Assembly: GCF_000004075.3 (NCBI RefSeq)
Contig: NC_026657.2
Coordinates: 19,092,501 to 19,156,500, forward strand
Reading direction: 5' to 3'
DNA from: Cucumis sativus
Taxonomy: Eukaryota; Streptophyta; Magnoliopsida; Cucurbitales; Cucurbitaceae
Length of the DNA: 64,000 bases
Positions 25,127 through 36,900 of this stretch are shown piece by piece. How positions within the stretch are numbered: position 1 is the first letter of the stretch; each line of letters begins with the position of its first letter. A program made the position numbers and the translations under genes. The notes below the pieces were generated by a model. That model saw nothing but the letters and a program-made list of their open reading frames with translations, was not told where the DNA came from and made no database searches.

Positions 25127-26298
25127 GCTTACCTATAGAAATCAAGTTCATGCGAATATCAGGAATATGTTTCACATTTTTCAAAATCAACCTAGAACTA
25201 TTTCTGTTCTTCAAGTGTACATCTTCGATGCCAACTGCATTTGCTGATCCGTCATTACCCACCCTAACATTGCCAAAATCACTAGGAGTATAGGATGCAA
25301 AAAATTTCCTCTTTGAAGTAAGCATGAATTGATGCACCACTATCCATCACTCAATTGCTCTGTTGTGTGGCAAGATTTACAACATCACCTTCAGATAAAA
25401 TGTAAAAATCTTCAGTGGCTACAATGATTGTATCAACATCACTATCATCGTCAATCTTCTTTTCCCTGCCCTTATGATTTTTATTGTCTCTTTTCAATTT
25501 TCGACAATACTTTTTTATATGCCATTTTTCATGGCAATAGTAACACTCAACATTTGCAAACCAGTTACTCTTGCTTTTGCTTCTGCTATTACCTCTCAAA
25601 CCTTTACTTTTACTCTTCTCCCTCTTTTCAGTAACCAGAACATCTGACTGTAAAGAAGAACTTTGAGACTTTCTTCTCATCTCCTCGTTCAACACGCTAC
25701 TTTTTACTAGGTCCATACTTATAGCACCATTTGGGACTGAGTTCAATAAGGAAGTTCTAATTATTTTCCACGAGTCCAACAATGTACCAAGCACCAATAA
25801 CCCATGTATCTCATCCTCAAGCTCGATATTCATTTTAGATAACTGATTCAAAATACCTTGAAATGTATTCAAGAGATCTAACATAGGCGCTCCATCTTGA
25901 TACTTTAACTCCATCATCTGTTTAATCAGAAACATTTTATTATTATCAGTTTTAGGGGCACATAGCGATTCAAGCTTATTCCACATAGTTCGTGCATGAA
26001 TTTCTTCACAAATATGGTTTAGAAAGTTATCTTCTACCCATAGCCTCATAAACTCACACACTTTCCTATGACATAATTCCCATTCTCTATCAGTTTTGTC
26101 GTCAGGCTTCTCATCAGAAAAAGCAGGAAGGTGCAAGTCATTTACATGGATTGGTAGCTCCAAACAAAATCTCCACCAATGAAGAACCTCGTGCCAAAAA
26201 TACACTGTCAAAATTTCAACTTGATTGGACCACAAATCAATCCCCAAAATGGCTGAAATACGAACCACACGAAATTTACTTTTTTCCTTTCTTTCCAT
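25095..26298 (-). pseudogene. Copia gag and protease remnant
   Basis: The gag frame 25351-26298 has a UBN2-like body and a CCHC zinc knuckle (CYYCHEKWHIKKYC). Its first ~48 codons are translated LTR sequence, because a deletion fused the LTR (to 26155) to gag. Downstream the protease motif DSGASIHA is preserved, but a TGA stop sits where the conserved Trp codon normally precedes VMDSG (about 25348-25350). The protease frame continues to 25095 with the LKNVKHIPDIRMNLIS block. Confidence 0.85.
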
Positions 26299-26678
26299 GG
26301 TATTGCCGTCACCTTTTTTTTCTCCTTTTTACACATTAGTTAATTTAATAATGAAAAAAACTAACCTAAAGTGCTAATAGGTTGATGACCATTTTATGAA
26401 TAATAATTAAGGATATAGCAACATTTAAAAAATCGTAAATATAGCAAAACTATAGCTCGTTGATAAATTTGTATGATTTATCAAGGATAGATCAATATTT
26501 ATCCTATAAACCCTAAACTATCCATGATAATGAATAGAATTTAACCAACTTTATTATATTTGTAATTTTTTAAAAATATTGTTATATATTTAATTATTTA
26601 ACATGTAATAACTAAATTTAAAACTATTTAACTAACTTAGTGCTAATGGGATGGGCTTCAACTGAAATAAGCCCAACA
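26155..26678 (-). repeat. Truncated 5' LTR of the copia element, with insertion
   Basis: Homologous to 22012-22267 but interrupted by a 259-bp insertion at 26382-26640. The outer end CCCAACA (26672-26678) abuts the target duplication ATAAC. Confidence 0.82.
26382..26640. mobile_element. MITE-like insertion inside the copia 5' LTR
   Basis: The insertion is bracketed by 10-bp near-identical repeats TGCTAATAGG (26372-26381) and TGCTAATGGG (26641-26650), a duplication length typical of MULE-type elements. Inside, GGATATAGCAACATTTAAAA at 26411 is roughly inverted at 26556-26590. It contains no coding sequence and must be younger than the copia insertion. Confidence 0.6.
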
Positions 26679-27068
26679 ATAACAAACTCATTTTAAAATA
26701 AAAGAAATAATAGGATAAAAGGAAGAAAGTTTTTTTTTAGTATAGATGAAAATGAAAAAATTGGGGGACAAACCTCGATCCTAAATACAACTTGTATGAG
26801 TTACCAATTAGAAGCATTAGAATAAAACTAGATTAACTTGTTCTGTATCAGAGTTTACAGACAGAAAGAGCATACAGATATGTGGAATGAACAGTTAAAA
26901 TAAGATTGAGGAAAACCAAATTACAAAATACCAATGAATAAACAAATCAGCTCTTATGCACACCCATTTTGCTGAAGGTGCAGAATTAATTAACACCCAA
27001 TATCCAAGTTTTCTTTCTTCTCTCTCGCCTCTCTAGAAAAAGAATCTACACATTGCAATACAAAATTC

Positions 27069-30000
27069 TTAGTTCTCTGCCACAGGACCTGCATTCTCGT
27101 GATGAAACTTCACCACAATGCACGTTATGTTGTCAGCACTGCCACGCGTAAACGCTGCTTCAGTTAGCTTCCGAGCAGCTGCCTCAGGTTCATCTTCCTT
27201 CCCCGCCACTAATACTGCATCCTGCATACAGAATTTAAGTTGATGTATGGAGATCACCATGTAGAGCAACTTCAATACACGGGGTTATGTAGTTTCTAGT
27301 GAGCATAACGAATAAGCATACCTCATTGCGTACCACGTCCCAAAGTCCATCGCTTGCAACAACAAGCAACTCGATGTCCTTGTCTACTTCAAGATCCTGG
27401 GTAAGTATGGTGGGCAAAATTTGTAAGTCATGGCAAGTATGTACAACAATAAGCATAAAAAAATCTAAAGAATTCAAGAACACGGTTGTACAAGTTTATA
27501 GAACAGATCACGTTCCAGTGAGATTGCAACTAAAAAAGAATCTAGCCTTGCTCCATACATAACATGCTAAATTTATCGCAACAGGAAAACTGCAATGATG
27601 AACCTTTGACACAATAACGACAGGCTCTTATATTTGACGTATTAGTTTTAGTTCTGCTGACCTGTCATGTAACTTCTTTAATTGTTAGACATGTGGCTAC
27701 TTATCATTGATCATTCATTAATGACAAAATCATGCAAGTTTAATTTACACTAAGTTGTCAACGGAGATTAGATATATGTCTAAATCAGCTATCCTTTGGT
27801 TGTTACAATTCTAGAAAGTTATAAACCATTGCCAGATATTTCATTCATCAAAGAGCTTCTTCTTCCAAAAATATGTTATTTTCTTCGAAAAATCATCTTT
27901 CTAGTCTTCATAAGTTTTGATGAATATATAGGTCGGTACTTGAGTTCTACATATGTACATTTTTAGACTCCAAGTTCATAAAAATAAATCTCATTTGGTC
28001 AGTTTTCAAAGTAAATCTTTCTAATCTGAATTTTTAAAAATAGTTTAAGTATTTTTGTTTGATTTTTATGAAAATATTTATATGATATTTAAAATGAGAA
28101 AAAAATAGAGAGACTACGATTTTTATAAATTATTCATCTAATTTTAAATGTTATATAATTATTTATTTAAAATAAAAGTATAAAATTATTTTATTAATCT
28201 TTTAAACCTATTTTAAAAAACTCATAGCCTAAAAAAATGTGACTAAAATAGTACATTTTTAAAACTTAGAGACCAAACACACGTATTCTTCAAAACTTGA
28301 GGACTAAAAAGGTATTTTTCCCTCATTTTTTTAGTAAAGCCTTCCAAAAATACATTATTAGTTCGGTAGCTATCACGAATTGAACTATACAGTTATTCAG
28401 TCTCCCACAGATAGTAAACAAACTTAAATTTAGAAACTAAAATGGTCAGCTGTATGACGGGGTGTTAGAAATGATACCTGAATATCGGGATCCGCCACAA
28501 CAAACTGCTTCAACATCTTGTTACCGAAAGCACGGGACATTGCTAACACTCCTCCTACTCTCCAAGTGCCTGACAACAACAGACAATACAATGTGCTTAC
28601 AGTATGGATTGCTGCGATGACATAGTAGCAACTAGAAAGTGATCGAGAACTACAACTTGATAAACTTCAAAAACAAGAGCTAAAGGCAATAAATTCTACC
28701 TAGAAGATGGTCAGAAGAAACTAATCTCTAAGAAGTTTAATTTGCTGTATACGGTAATAGTGCTCAGGCAACCAATAGATAATTATCAAGGAAATGAATT
28801 CCAACTTCCCTGAAATCATTCTACTTCCAAAGTTGTTCATAAGAATCAGACCTTTCCATTAGTATGTGAATCATTCTTATTGGAGAGCGTAAATGTGACG
28901 ATGTAACTCTGCGTCCCTAATTTATCTATTTCAATTTATTACAGATTATTTGCCAATACACAAGAAAACCAACAGGTTTAGCAGTTCTTAACATCATTAA
29001 CAAAACCGTTGTTAAAATCTTACCAGCCCACATGACAACACCCCCAGCATTTTCAATTCTCCTCCGCTCGTCAGTTCTGTTTGGTTTATGGTCCTCAGAA
29101 AGAGGGATAGCTGCCCAGCAGAATGAAAATAAGTTTCAAGTTTCTGTATGAAACGTAAGCATGAAGGTACAAGACCAAACATAGGAAACAAAGCTCATTG
29201 TCATATAGTTAAATATAAGTCATAATAATCATTATGATTTGTTTAACTCTAATCATATTTATCGTTCACTTTTACAAGAGACTATCATGCTCACAGCCTT
29301 GAGTCTACCTTTACATTGTTATCATTAAAACTAAAAAAGCATAGAAAACAAGAAAAAGTAAACAACTAAGATTGTCACATAGCATTAATATACCTTCACC
29401 TCCCTTTGATATAATAGTACGTGAATCTCCAACATTGGCAACATAGAGATGATTGCCAACCAGCAAAGCAGTTGAAGCAGTAGAGCCATCATCCCTTAAA
29501 GTATCCTTTTCCGAATTTAAAAATTCAGCATCTGTCTGTTGATACGTTTCACCTGGGAATTCATAGAAAAAACTTTTGATGTACATACAGAATTAACGAC
29601 ACAAATAAAATTTTCACAAAAGAAAACAGTTATGTAAACAAAGAATGTGAAACTTCAAGATCCTTTACTTTTACACTTATTTATCTATTTATTTTTTATA
29701 GAAACAACTTTCATTGAGAAAAAATGAAAGAATACAAAGACATACAAAAAACGAGCCCACCAGAACACCCCAATTACAAGAAGAGGGCTAATTAAAATAT
29801 TACCAATAGAATAGTTACAAAAGGTCTTCGAAATTGAAACCCAAAGGCACATGTGAAATCTAACCAAGGACCAAACCATCCAGTCGTTCCTCTCCTCCCA
29901 AACATCCCAAACTGCACACACCCCAGCCAACCACAAAAGACGCTCTCTCTTTGAAAGGTGGATCGAGGAGGAACTCCTCGATCGTCACACGAACACCACA

Positions 30001-31812
30001 AAGTCCAACATAGCCAAGTGTACTGTTACACTTGTGGGCAGTGTTCTAAAAAAGCCCTCTTGGGCACACGCCTAGACTCAAGGCCCAAGTCTAGCATCTC
30101 GGCTGGAAAAGACGAGGCTTACAATACAAGACACCGCCTTTTGTGAAGTCCCAAGGCTCAAGCCTGAGCCTTGTGGCTTTTTCATTTTTTTTATAACAAT
30201 AATTTGGGGTTTTCCTTCTTTTTTAACTAAAAATCAAATTTACTAAGCCTAAACGCAAAATTTATTGTGAAGGTTTTTTTTTTCTTCATATTTCCACATT
30301 AACTATGCTCTCTCTTCTTAATGTAGTACTTTTATATATAGTGTGCCTCACAAAAAACAAGTGCTCGTTTCTTTTTCACCTTGCGCTTAAGCCCTAGAAG
30401 AGTATTGCCTTTGTTGCAACTTAAGCTTTAAAAAACACTACTTGTAGGCAGCTAAAATACAATCATCATATAAATGTAATGACTTTATCTTCATAAACAA
30501 ACGAATAAGGCAAAAGGGAAATGAAACACACTGATAGCTAATTTGGTATCCGTCAAAAATTTTGGGTGCTTCATTAGATTCTCAAAGAGATGGTCCTTCA
30601 AAAACTCTGCAGCTCGGGACCCACCGTGACCTGCACCCAAATGGAAAGAAGTAAATATCTCTACTAGTTATAATATCTGTAAGATATGCATGGTGGATTA
30701 ATTTGAAAGATTAGCATCAACTATGCTCTCTCTGATAATGATTGAATTCAAGCGTCAAAATTAATTAAGATGTATGGCTTGGGTGATAAAGTTGAAACTT
30801 AGAGTCGTTTGGCAGAGTGATGAATCTCAAAGTTTTTTTTTAAAATCTTCAATCATCTAAGGGGCTGTTTGACAACCATTTCATTTTTTATGTTTTGCTT
30901 TTAAAATTAAGCTTATAAACAATACTTATACATTGCATTTTTCTAGCTTTGCTACTTTTTAAAAACGTTTTCTTAAACTAAACCAAAATTTCAAAACAAA
31001 GAAAATGTAGTTTTCAAAAACTTGATGTGGTCTTTGAAATTTGGTTGAGAATTCAAATGTCTTTTAAAGGGAGCTGAAAAGCACACCACAAATTGGTGAG
31101 AAAACAACCATCATTTTAAAAAATAGAAAAAAGAATGTTAACAAATGGGACCTAAATGAAACTTAACAGTTAACAACATATCACCTAGAAATTGGATAGA
31201 TTAAAATTTACTAATAATTAACACCTACATATGTCACTGCTAGAATGGTGGGAGAATCTAACCATCAAAGATGCCAAAAAGGCAGACAGTTTGACCATCG
31301 ACCTTCGACATTTTAATATCAAAGAAATCTTCCATGGTTGCCCTCTTCCCTCTGAAACTTGAATACCCCCAACTAAGTCTCCCATCTTCACTGTATATCA
31401 AACCAAAGATAATAAGTTTAGTACATATCTCATTGGAATCCATAGTTTAGGTGAAACAACAAGGTCAAAGCATTATGATCTTGTCATCTTCATACGAACA
31501 AAATAACAATTCAGCAACACGACTCAAAATAAATAGAAGTAAGCTTTATTCAGACCTTTTCCATCCTCCACTTGTATAGCCACCATCTTCATCTTTCTCT
31601 GGATGCTTATCAACAATCGGCCCACGGTTTTCAGATGCACCTGTATCTACCATCATCATGAGACTTGTTCTATATTCACGCTTCCAGGTGTGAACAAATC
31701 CAAGATTGGAAGGCAAACTCCTCCAGATATTACTGATTTGGACCCTTCTATTGATTATTCCTATATGTCCAGCCTGAGCAATCACATTCCTTATATTGTA
31801 GCTGCATACCAT
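27069..31812 (-). CDS. Protein phosphatase 2C, clade F-like
   Basis: Metal-dependent Ser/Thr phosphatase of the PPM family. Eight coding exons join in frame: 31556-31812, 31263-31390, 30532-30630, 29394-29552, 29024-29110, 28478-28569, 27322-27396 and 27069-27221. They give 349 aa. Catalytic signatures are all present: RATMEDF (Glu106/Asp107), DGHGG at 128-132, GDSR at 203-206, DHKP at 221-224, SDGLWDV with Asp290, and [10 protein letters not shown] with Asp329. All introns are GT..AG. Sequence style matches the Arabidopsis At1g43900-type group rather than clade A, so a role as ABA co-receptor is not supported. The start at 31812 gives an N-terminal extension; three consecutive Met codons at 31651-31659 (residues 52-54) are alternative starts. 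Intron 3 (29553-30531) contains transposon-derived DNA. Confidence 0.93.
29690..30029 (-). mobile_element. LINE 3'-end fragment in PP2C intron 3
   Basis: Minus-strand reading frames give [18 protein letters not shown] followed by [20 protein letters not shown], typical of the extreme C-terminus of plant LINE polyproteins. It is truncated at its 5' side and inserted in the same orientation as the host gene. The T-rich stretch near 29680-29700 on the plus strand may be the old poly(A) tail. Confidence 0.6.
30041..30439. mobile_element. MULE-like inverted-repeat element in PP2C intron 3
   Basis: The ends GTGTTCTAAAAAAGCC and, inverted, GTGTTTTTTAAAGCTT form a terminal inverted repeat. Flanking 11-bp repeats ACTTGTGGGCA (30030-30040) and ACTTGTAGGCA (30440-30450) differ at one base and fit a MULE-type target duplication. 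The interior has pairs of GCCTTG/CAAGGC-rich stretches able to fold back. No coding capacity. Confidence 0.65.
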
Positions 31813-32660
31813 CTAAGCCAGCAACTGCACAATCACATCATTGCAGTAATAAAAAAAAAAGCAAACTCGATGAAATATTCAAAAGCAATAACAAAGAACA
31901 GATGCAGCAAAAATAAATCCTCGCATCATAAACAATGGAACATTCAAAACTTCTATCTCTCTTGTATGTTCTTGATATCAGAATGATACCAAGATCTGAA
32001 GAGATAGGCAACAACCAAAAATAGCAAACAAAATATAATACAAAAACAAAAACAAGATTTTTCGCTATGATGATCTCCAATCAAACGGTAAAGTACAAGT
32101 TTCAACCCCAACATGATCGACCCAAGTAACACCTCATTAAAAACTCCACCACCCTTTTTTACAGAAGCTACCTGGATGGCTAAACATAAAAAAGAGAACC
32201 CAGAAAAATGGGGGGAGGGGCGTTAGAATGCAGATAATCGTGAGAAAAAATCAGTCCCGAACAAAATCGATACAGATTGAGTGAAAAAGAATGGAAATCA
32301 AGGGCAAATCAGAAATATTAGAGGATGGGATCAAAAGGGATGATGGAGAACATAAAAAAGAATGATCCCATCTGGGAAATTGGGAATGAAAAAGGGGGAT
32401 CGGATGAATATACTTACTCAGGTAGAAAATGGAAGAATCGGGACAGAATAGAGTGGCACAGGGAAGAAAAGGGGATAAACAAGAGAGAAGGAGAGAGAAA
32501 TATGAGGAAAGAGAGAGAAAATGGTGGCTTTTCGAAGCACTGGCACCGAAGAGGAGAAGCCAGGTGGCAACATGGTGCCTCGCTTGCGTCCACTGAATTA
32601 ATGCTTTCTTTTTGCCTTTATTTTCTTTCCCTTTTAACTATTATTTTTCGGTTATATATT
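31813..32660 (-). promoter_or_regulatory. PP2C 5' UTR, leader intron and TATA region
   Basis: On the minus strand a good donor GTAAGTAT lies at about 32412-32419. The coding exon is preceded by pyrimidine-rich acceptor-like sequence ending CTGGCTTAG just before 31812. This indicates a leader exon at about 32420-32600, CT-rich on the sense strand, and a ~600-bp leader intron. TATATAA (minus strand) near 32653-32659 is a candidate TATA box. Confidence 0.45.
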
Positions 32661-32787
32661 ATAAGAAGAAACAATCATACGGACAACAAAACCAAAATAA
32701 ACTACGATATTGCATTTTCAAACAAAGATCGGATGAACCACTCGGGATTGGGGAGTTTGAAGAAGAATTGAAGTCTCCTGCTTCTTC

Positions 32788-33831
32788 TGTCACATGTAAA
32801 GTTTTGACTCCAAAAATTGCCTTCAAAATTGTGCCAATACGTGCCACGACTCCTTTAGCAAAGTCGAGGAGGAATCCCAACGTGGTCTCGAGACAGCCTA
32901 AGAGTGCCACGACAAGTGCCCATGACAGCCCATGAGTCAGCCCACAGACATAGCCCAATGGCAAGCCCAGATGTCCATTGACACGGCCATAGGCGTCAGG
33001 CACCGGCGCGCGCCCATGCCAACGTTGCATGTAGCACTGTGAGCCCACACCCGCGACAGGCGTGTGCGCCCTTGTCCGCCCAGTGTCCAGACCCCCCAAG
33101 AACCTCCCAAAAGCTTTCAGAAGGCCCTAGACACGCCCATGTGCGTGCTGCACCACCCATGCTCGGCCTAGATAGCCCTAGAAGCCTCTAGGACGCTCAA
33201 GACAGTGTTGGAATGTTCGGGAAGCTCCTAAAAAGGCCCCGAAATGTGCTGGATGATGCTGGAACGTGCTGGATGATGCTGGAACGTGCTGGAACACTCT
33301 AGAAGGCTATTATGACGTTCAAGAAGTGTCATGAAAGGTCCAAACCATTCTAGAATGTTCTAGGCTTCCTTGTAATGTACCAAATGATCTTGTAACCTCT
33401 AGAGACTCCCTTGGTCGACCTTCTAAGGCCCAAGGTCGGTGGAAAAGAGCTATAAATACTTGGGGAGAGCCTCATTTGTACGAAGCCTTGCAAACCTTGC
33501 AAATTGGCATGTCCTAGCAAGCAGGGTCACCTTGCCTCACCTAGTCTTCTTGCCCATGGCATCCCATGGCAAGAGACAACATATTTGTACCCAAATGTGT
33601 ATTTATATATTCTTGGAATGTAATGTATCATTCCCAAGACGTATCCATCCAAGCTCCCTTATTCTTCCAACCTCTCTCGTGCCTTGCAACCAACCTAATT
33701 ACTTCTGCTGCAAAACGTTATTGTAGTGCTCGACGCACTACCCCTTCCCGAAAGGCTTACTTGGCTATATGGATGTTATAATTAGCCAAGTGTCGCAAGT
33801 ATAGTTAGCTTCAGACTCTAACCACGTGACA
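32788..33831 (+). mobile_element. GC-rich LTR-like block (possible solo LTR)
   Basis: The block is strongly GC-rich compared with its surroundings, starts TGTCAC and ends GTGACA (6-bp perfect inverted ends), and has a TATA box TATAAATA at 33451 in plus orientation, all LTR-like. The flanking pentamers do not match, so the limits are uncertain. A 22-bp imperfect repeat (AATTGAAG...TGCTTCTTC) occurs just before it (32766-32787) and again at 33851-33872. No coding domain was found. Confidence 0.45.
33246..33295. repeat. 20-bp tandem repeat
   Basis: Two perfect copies of a GTGCTGGATGATGCTGGAAC unit (33246-33265, 33266-33285) are followed by a half copy, inside the GC-rich LTR-like block. Confidence 0.85.
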
Positions 33832-33904
33832 GTACACTACCAAGTGCATCAATTGAAGATTTCTGCTTCTTCAAGGTAGTGTACGCTACCAAGTGCATCA
33901 ATGC
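33832..33904. repeat. 49-bp tandem duplication
   Basis: GTACACTACCAAGTGCATCA at 33832 recurs as GTACGCTACCAAGTGCATCA at 33881. The duplication lies directly at the right edge of the GC-rich LTR-like block and blurs its boundary. Confidence 0.75.
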
Positions 33905-36900
33905 ATTTCGATTGTGACAACATAAAAAAATGAAACAATTTTTATTTTACTGTCCTAAATTTTGTCCCATCAATAGAAAAGATACTTTCAAAATGTTAAT
34001 TTGTCTCATCTTTCAATGAAATGTTTTCAAGTCCAAATTAATCATTGTTTCAAGAATCTTCAATTCATATCGATGAGGAGTGAACTTCAAACCAACAAGA
34101 CATCAAAATGATCCTTGAGTACTCCACTTTGTGGCCGAACACCAAGCAACATTGGTATTCAAATTCCACAAGAACATCGCTGGAGGGTGTCGTCCACCTA
34201 TAGGTTGAGAAGTAAAGTGAAGAGTTTTCATAGTTCCCTTGTCTTTTGTCCCTTTCTACACAAGTTGAATCTCAGAAATATGTTTGTTAATTGAGTCACT
34301 TAGTGGACTCTCCACTTGTCGATTGCATCTAAAAAACCATTTTATTCATTGTCATCCAAATTTACCACGTAATAATCACTACCATTTTCAGCTTCCTGAT
34401 AAACTCAATAAAAGAGTCAATACCAATGATGTTGATAACTCCAACAAAACCTGCCACCTTCACAAAAATGTATTTGGTAACTTAACGCTTCCACATTAGA
34501 TGTGTTGTTTCTTCGTGCTCCTTCCAAAAAACACACATAAGATCAAACTAGACTTCTTCTTTTTTTTTTTTTTTTATAGAATTTGATTTAATAGGAAAAA
34601 TGTCATTTATAACTTTTGAACAACAAATTTTAGCCTTCCACAAGGATTGCCACAAAAGTTTTGAAACATTTCCTCCATATGAACTAGCAACATTTAAATT
34701 CACAATATTTAAACTAAAAAATAAGCACTTTTAATTAACTATAAATACTCCTAATTTATCACAATCTCATATGATCTCTTCATCATTAGGTTGTTGAGGC
34801 AGTTGTATTTGAAGAATATTATAGCATCTAAATCATCATCTCGAAGAAAAAGTCAACTAAATCAACCCACCATTCCATCGTCTATGGCTAGAGAAGATGT
34901 GTCAAATTTTGTCCTCGGATAGAATGTGTTGGCTTTGTAGCCCTTAATTCTCAAATTAATGAATGTTTTGATGATACAAACCTGAATATTTATTGAAAAT
35001 TTTATTATTTTGAATAGTCCATATCATAGAAGTTGAAACAATGTTTCTAATGCCTCTTGAATCACCCAAATCGAAGGTCAAACGAACAAAATATTATTAA
35101 AAAACTTTTTTAAAAAAAATCTAAAATGATGATGTGATGGTCAAATAATCAAATTGAGCAAATTAGGAAAAGCTACTTGAACAAAGGAAAGAGTAACACA
35201 TATGTGGATTTTGATTTTTCAATTGGCTTTAAAAAGAAAATAAACTTAATATTATTCATCATTGTGTGTTAACAGCTAGTTTTTTAAAAAGATTGTGAAC
35301 TTATTTTTATTGGACATTTGAAAAATATATTATTATTTATTTTTGTGTGCAATCGCTAATTGAGTTTAAATTTTAATATTTCAATCTTCTTTACTTACAT
35401 CTAATAACCAAAAGTAATTTTGGATTTTGATATATTTTCTCTTTTTAAATACTTCATCTTTTTCAAAACTTTTAACAATTTTTGTTTAATTTTACAATCT
35501 TAAAAAATTGCAAAAGTCATCATCTTCTGTTGTTCTCTCTAAACTTCAAACTTTCATTATTTTCGTCATTTCCCTAAGATAATTATTATGAACAAACTTG
35601 TATACTTACTCTATTTAGAAGGTTTTTTTTTGTATGATTTAAAGTTTAACATGTTATTGGATCATCACCAATGGAAAGGATCAAGTTTGCTATTGAATTC
35701 AAAAAATGAGCAAGTAGAAATTCGATTCTAATTCGTGGAAAGAGTCAAAAGAAAGTTTTCAATCAAAATTCCAATAAGTGCTTAGAAAAGTGAATGTAAG
35801 TCGAGTTTGACTGAACTGTTTTTTTTCTAACTATTTTTTTATTATTTTTTAATTTAATTTGAGTGGTATGTTTTTGTTGGTTAAAATTTGATTGTATAAT
35901 CTATTAAATGCTTTTTATCAAACTTGTTATTTAGCATAAATTAGCTAATTTTTTTATTTAATTAAAATATTAATTAATTTAATTTAATTTTGACATATTT
36001 ATTAAAAAGTTTATTTAAATCCTAAGAATGGATTACCAAAAATGGTTTTTTACACCTCTCCAGTGGAAGCCAAGAGCCAAGGGTCAATAGCAATTTGCAT
36101 GAGTTGGTTATCTCCCACTTTCTAACAAAGTCCTTTCTCAAAGAACAATTTTCCTCCCACGATACTCCTCCAAGCATAAGAAGGATTATGATCACTTACA
36201 CTAGAAGGATTATGATCACCTACACTGCATTTAGAAATTTCTCCTTGGCTAACATTTCTTGGTTGAAGATGTGGAGATCTCGAAATCAAAGCCCATCGTC
36301 TTTTTAATGACACCTGTATCCGTCCACTATTACCAATGGATTCTTTTATTTATTTAATGATAAGTCCCACCGAAACCTTGTAAAGCTCTAACAGATCTTC
36401 TTGCATATAATCTTTTAAAAAAGAATGTAAGCAAGACACTATAAATAGGAATGGCTAGAGTCACCACCTTGTGTTTGGCCCTTGCCTTGACATCAATAGG
36501 GTTTTACATTTGATGCCAAGTTCATGATTGATCCATGGTGTAAAATTATGGACTTAACAAAAGTTTTTTTTTTAATATATATATAAAAGAATTAGTTCTC
36601 AAATTTAAACTACTCCTTTCACTTCCATTTTAAAATGTTGTTTAAAATTACTACCACAAGTCAAATAAGTTAAATATTGTAATAATTTGAATTGATATGA
36701 CTAAAAAAGACCAGGCTTGTAAACCAATGTTTATAATTTTATATATTAACTAAGATTTTTTTAGTCATGGTAGTTAGTGTAATTTTTTATTGTTTTGAGC
36801 TAATAAATATATAAACTCTTTATTTTTTATATATGTAAAAGAAAAGGATTTTTTTATTACTCAATTAAAAAATTAAAAATGGTACATTTTGGTTGAGAGA

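Larger units (their letters stand above)
21680..26678 (-). mobile_element. Ty1/copia LTR retrotransposon, decayed
   Basis: A full element footprint in minus orientation, bounded by TGTTGGG...CCCAACA termini and the 5-bp target duplication ATAAC (21675-21679 and 26679-26683). Order from right to left is 5' LTR remnant, gag, protease, integrase, reverse transcriptase, RNase H, polypurine tract, 3' LTR, the copia order. The 5' LTR has lost about 331 bases of its inner part together with the primer-binding site, so LTR sequence runs straight into gag. The coding region is broken by several stops and frameshifts, so the element is non-autonomous. Confidence 0.92.

Noticed and set aside
27069..31812. 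Clade A PP2C acting as ABA co-receptor with the nearby PYL receptor
   Set aside because: The PP2C residues match the clade F-type group, not clade A, so functional linkage with the PYL gene is unsupported and the proximity is taken as coincidence.
32325..32935. Two overlapping plus-strand open frames (148 and 107 codons)
   Set aside because: They cover the PP2C leader and TATA region on the opposite strand, are low-complexity, and show no known domain.
32659..33099. 146-codon minus-strand open frame in the GC-rich block
   Set aside because: High GC reduces stop codons by chance; no recognisable motif, and the block looks LTR-like.
34034..34500. Possible gene fragment with two short open frames
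   Set aside because: No domain, splice structure or similarity could be identified; it may be retrotransposon debris, but this cannot be shown by eye.
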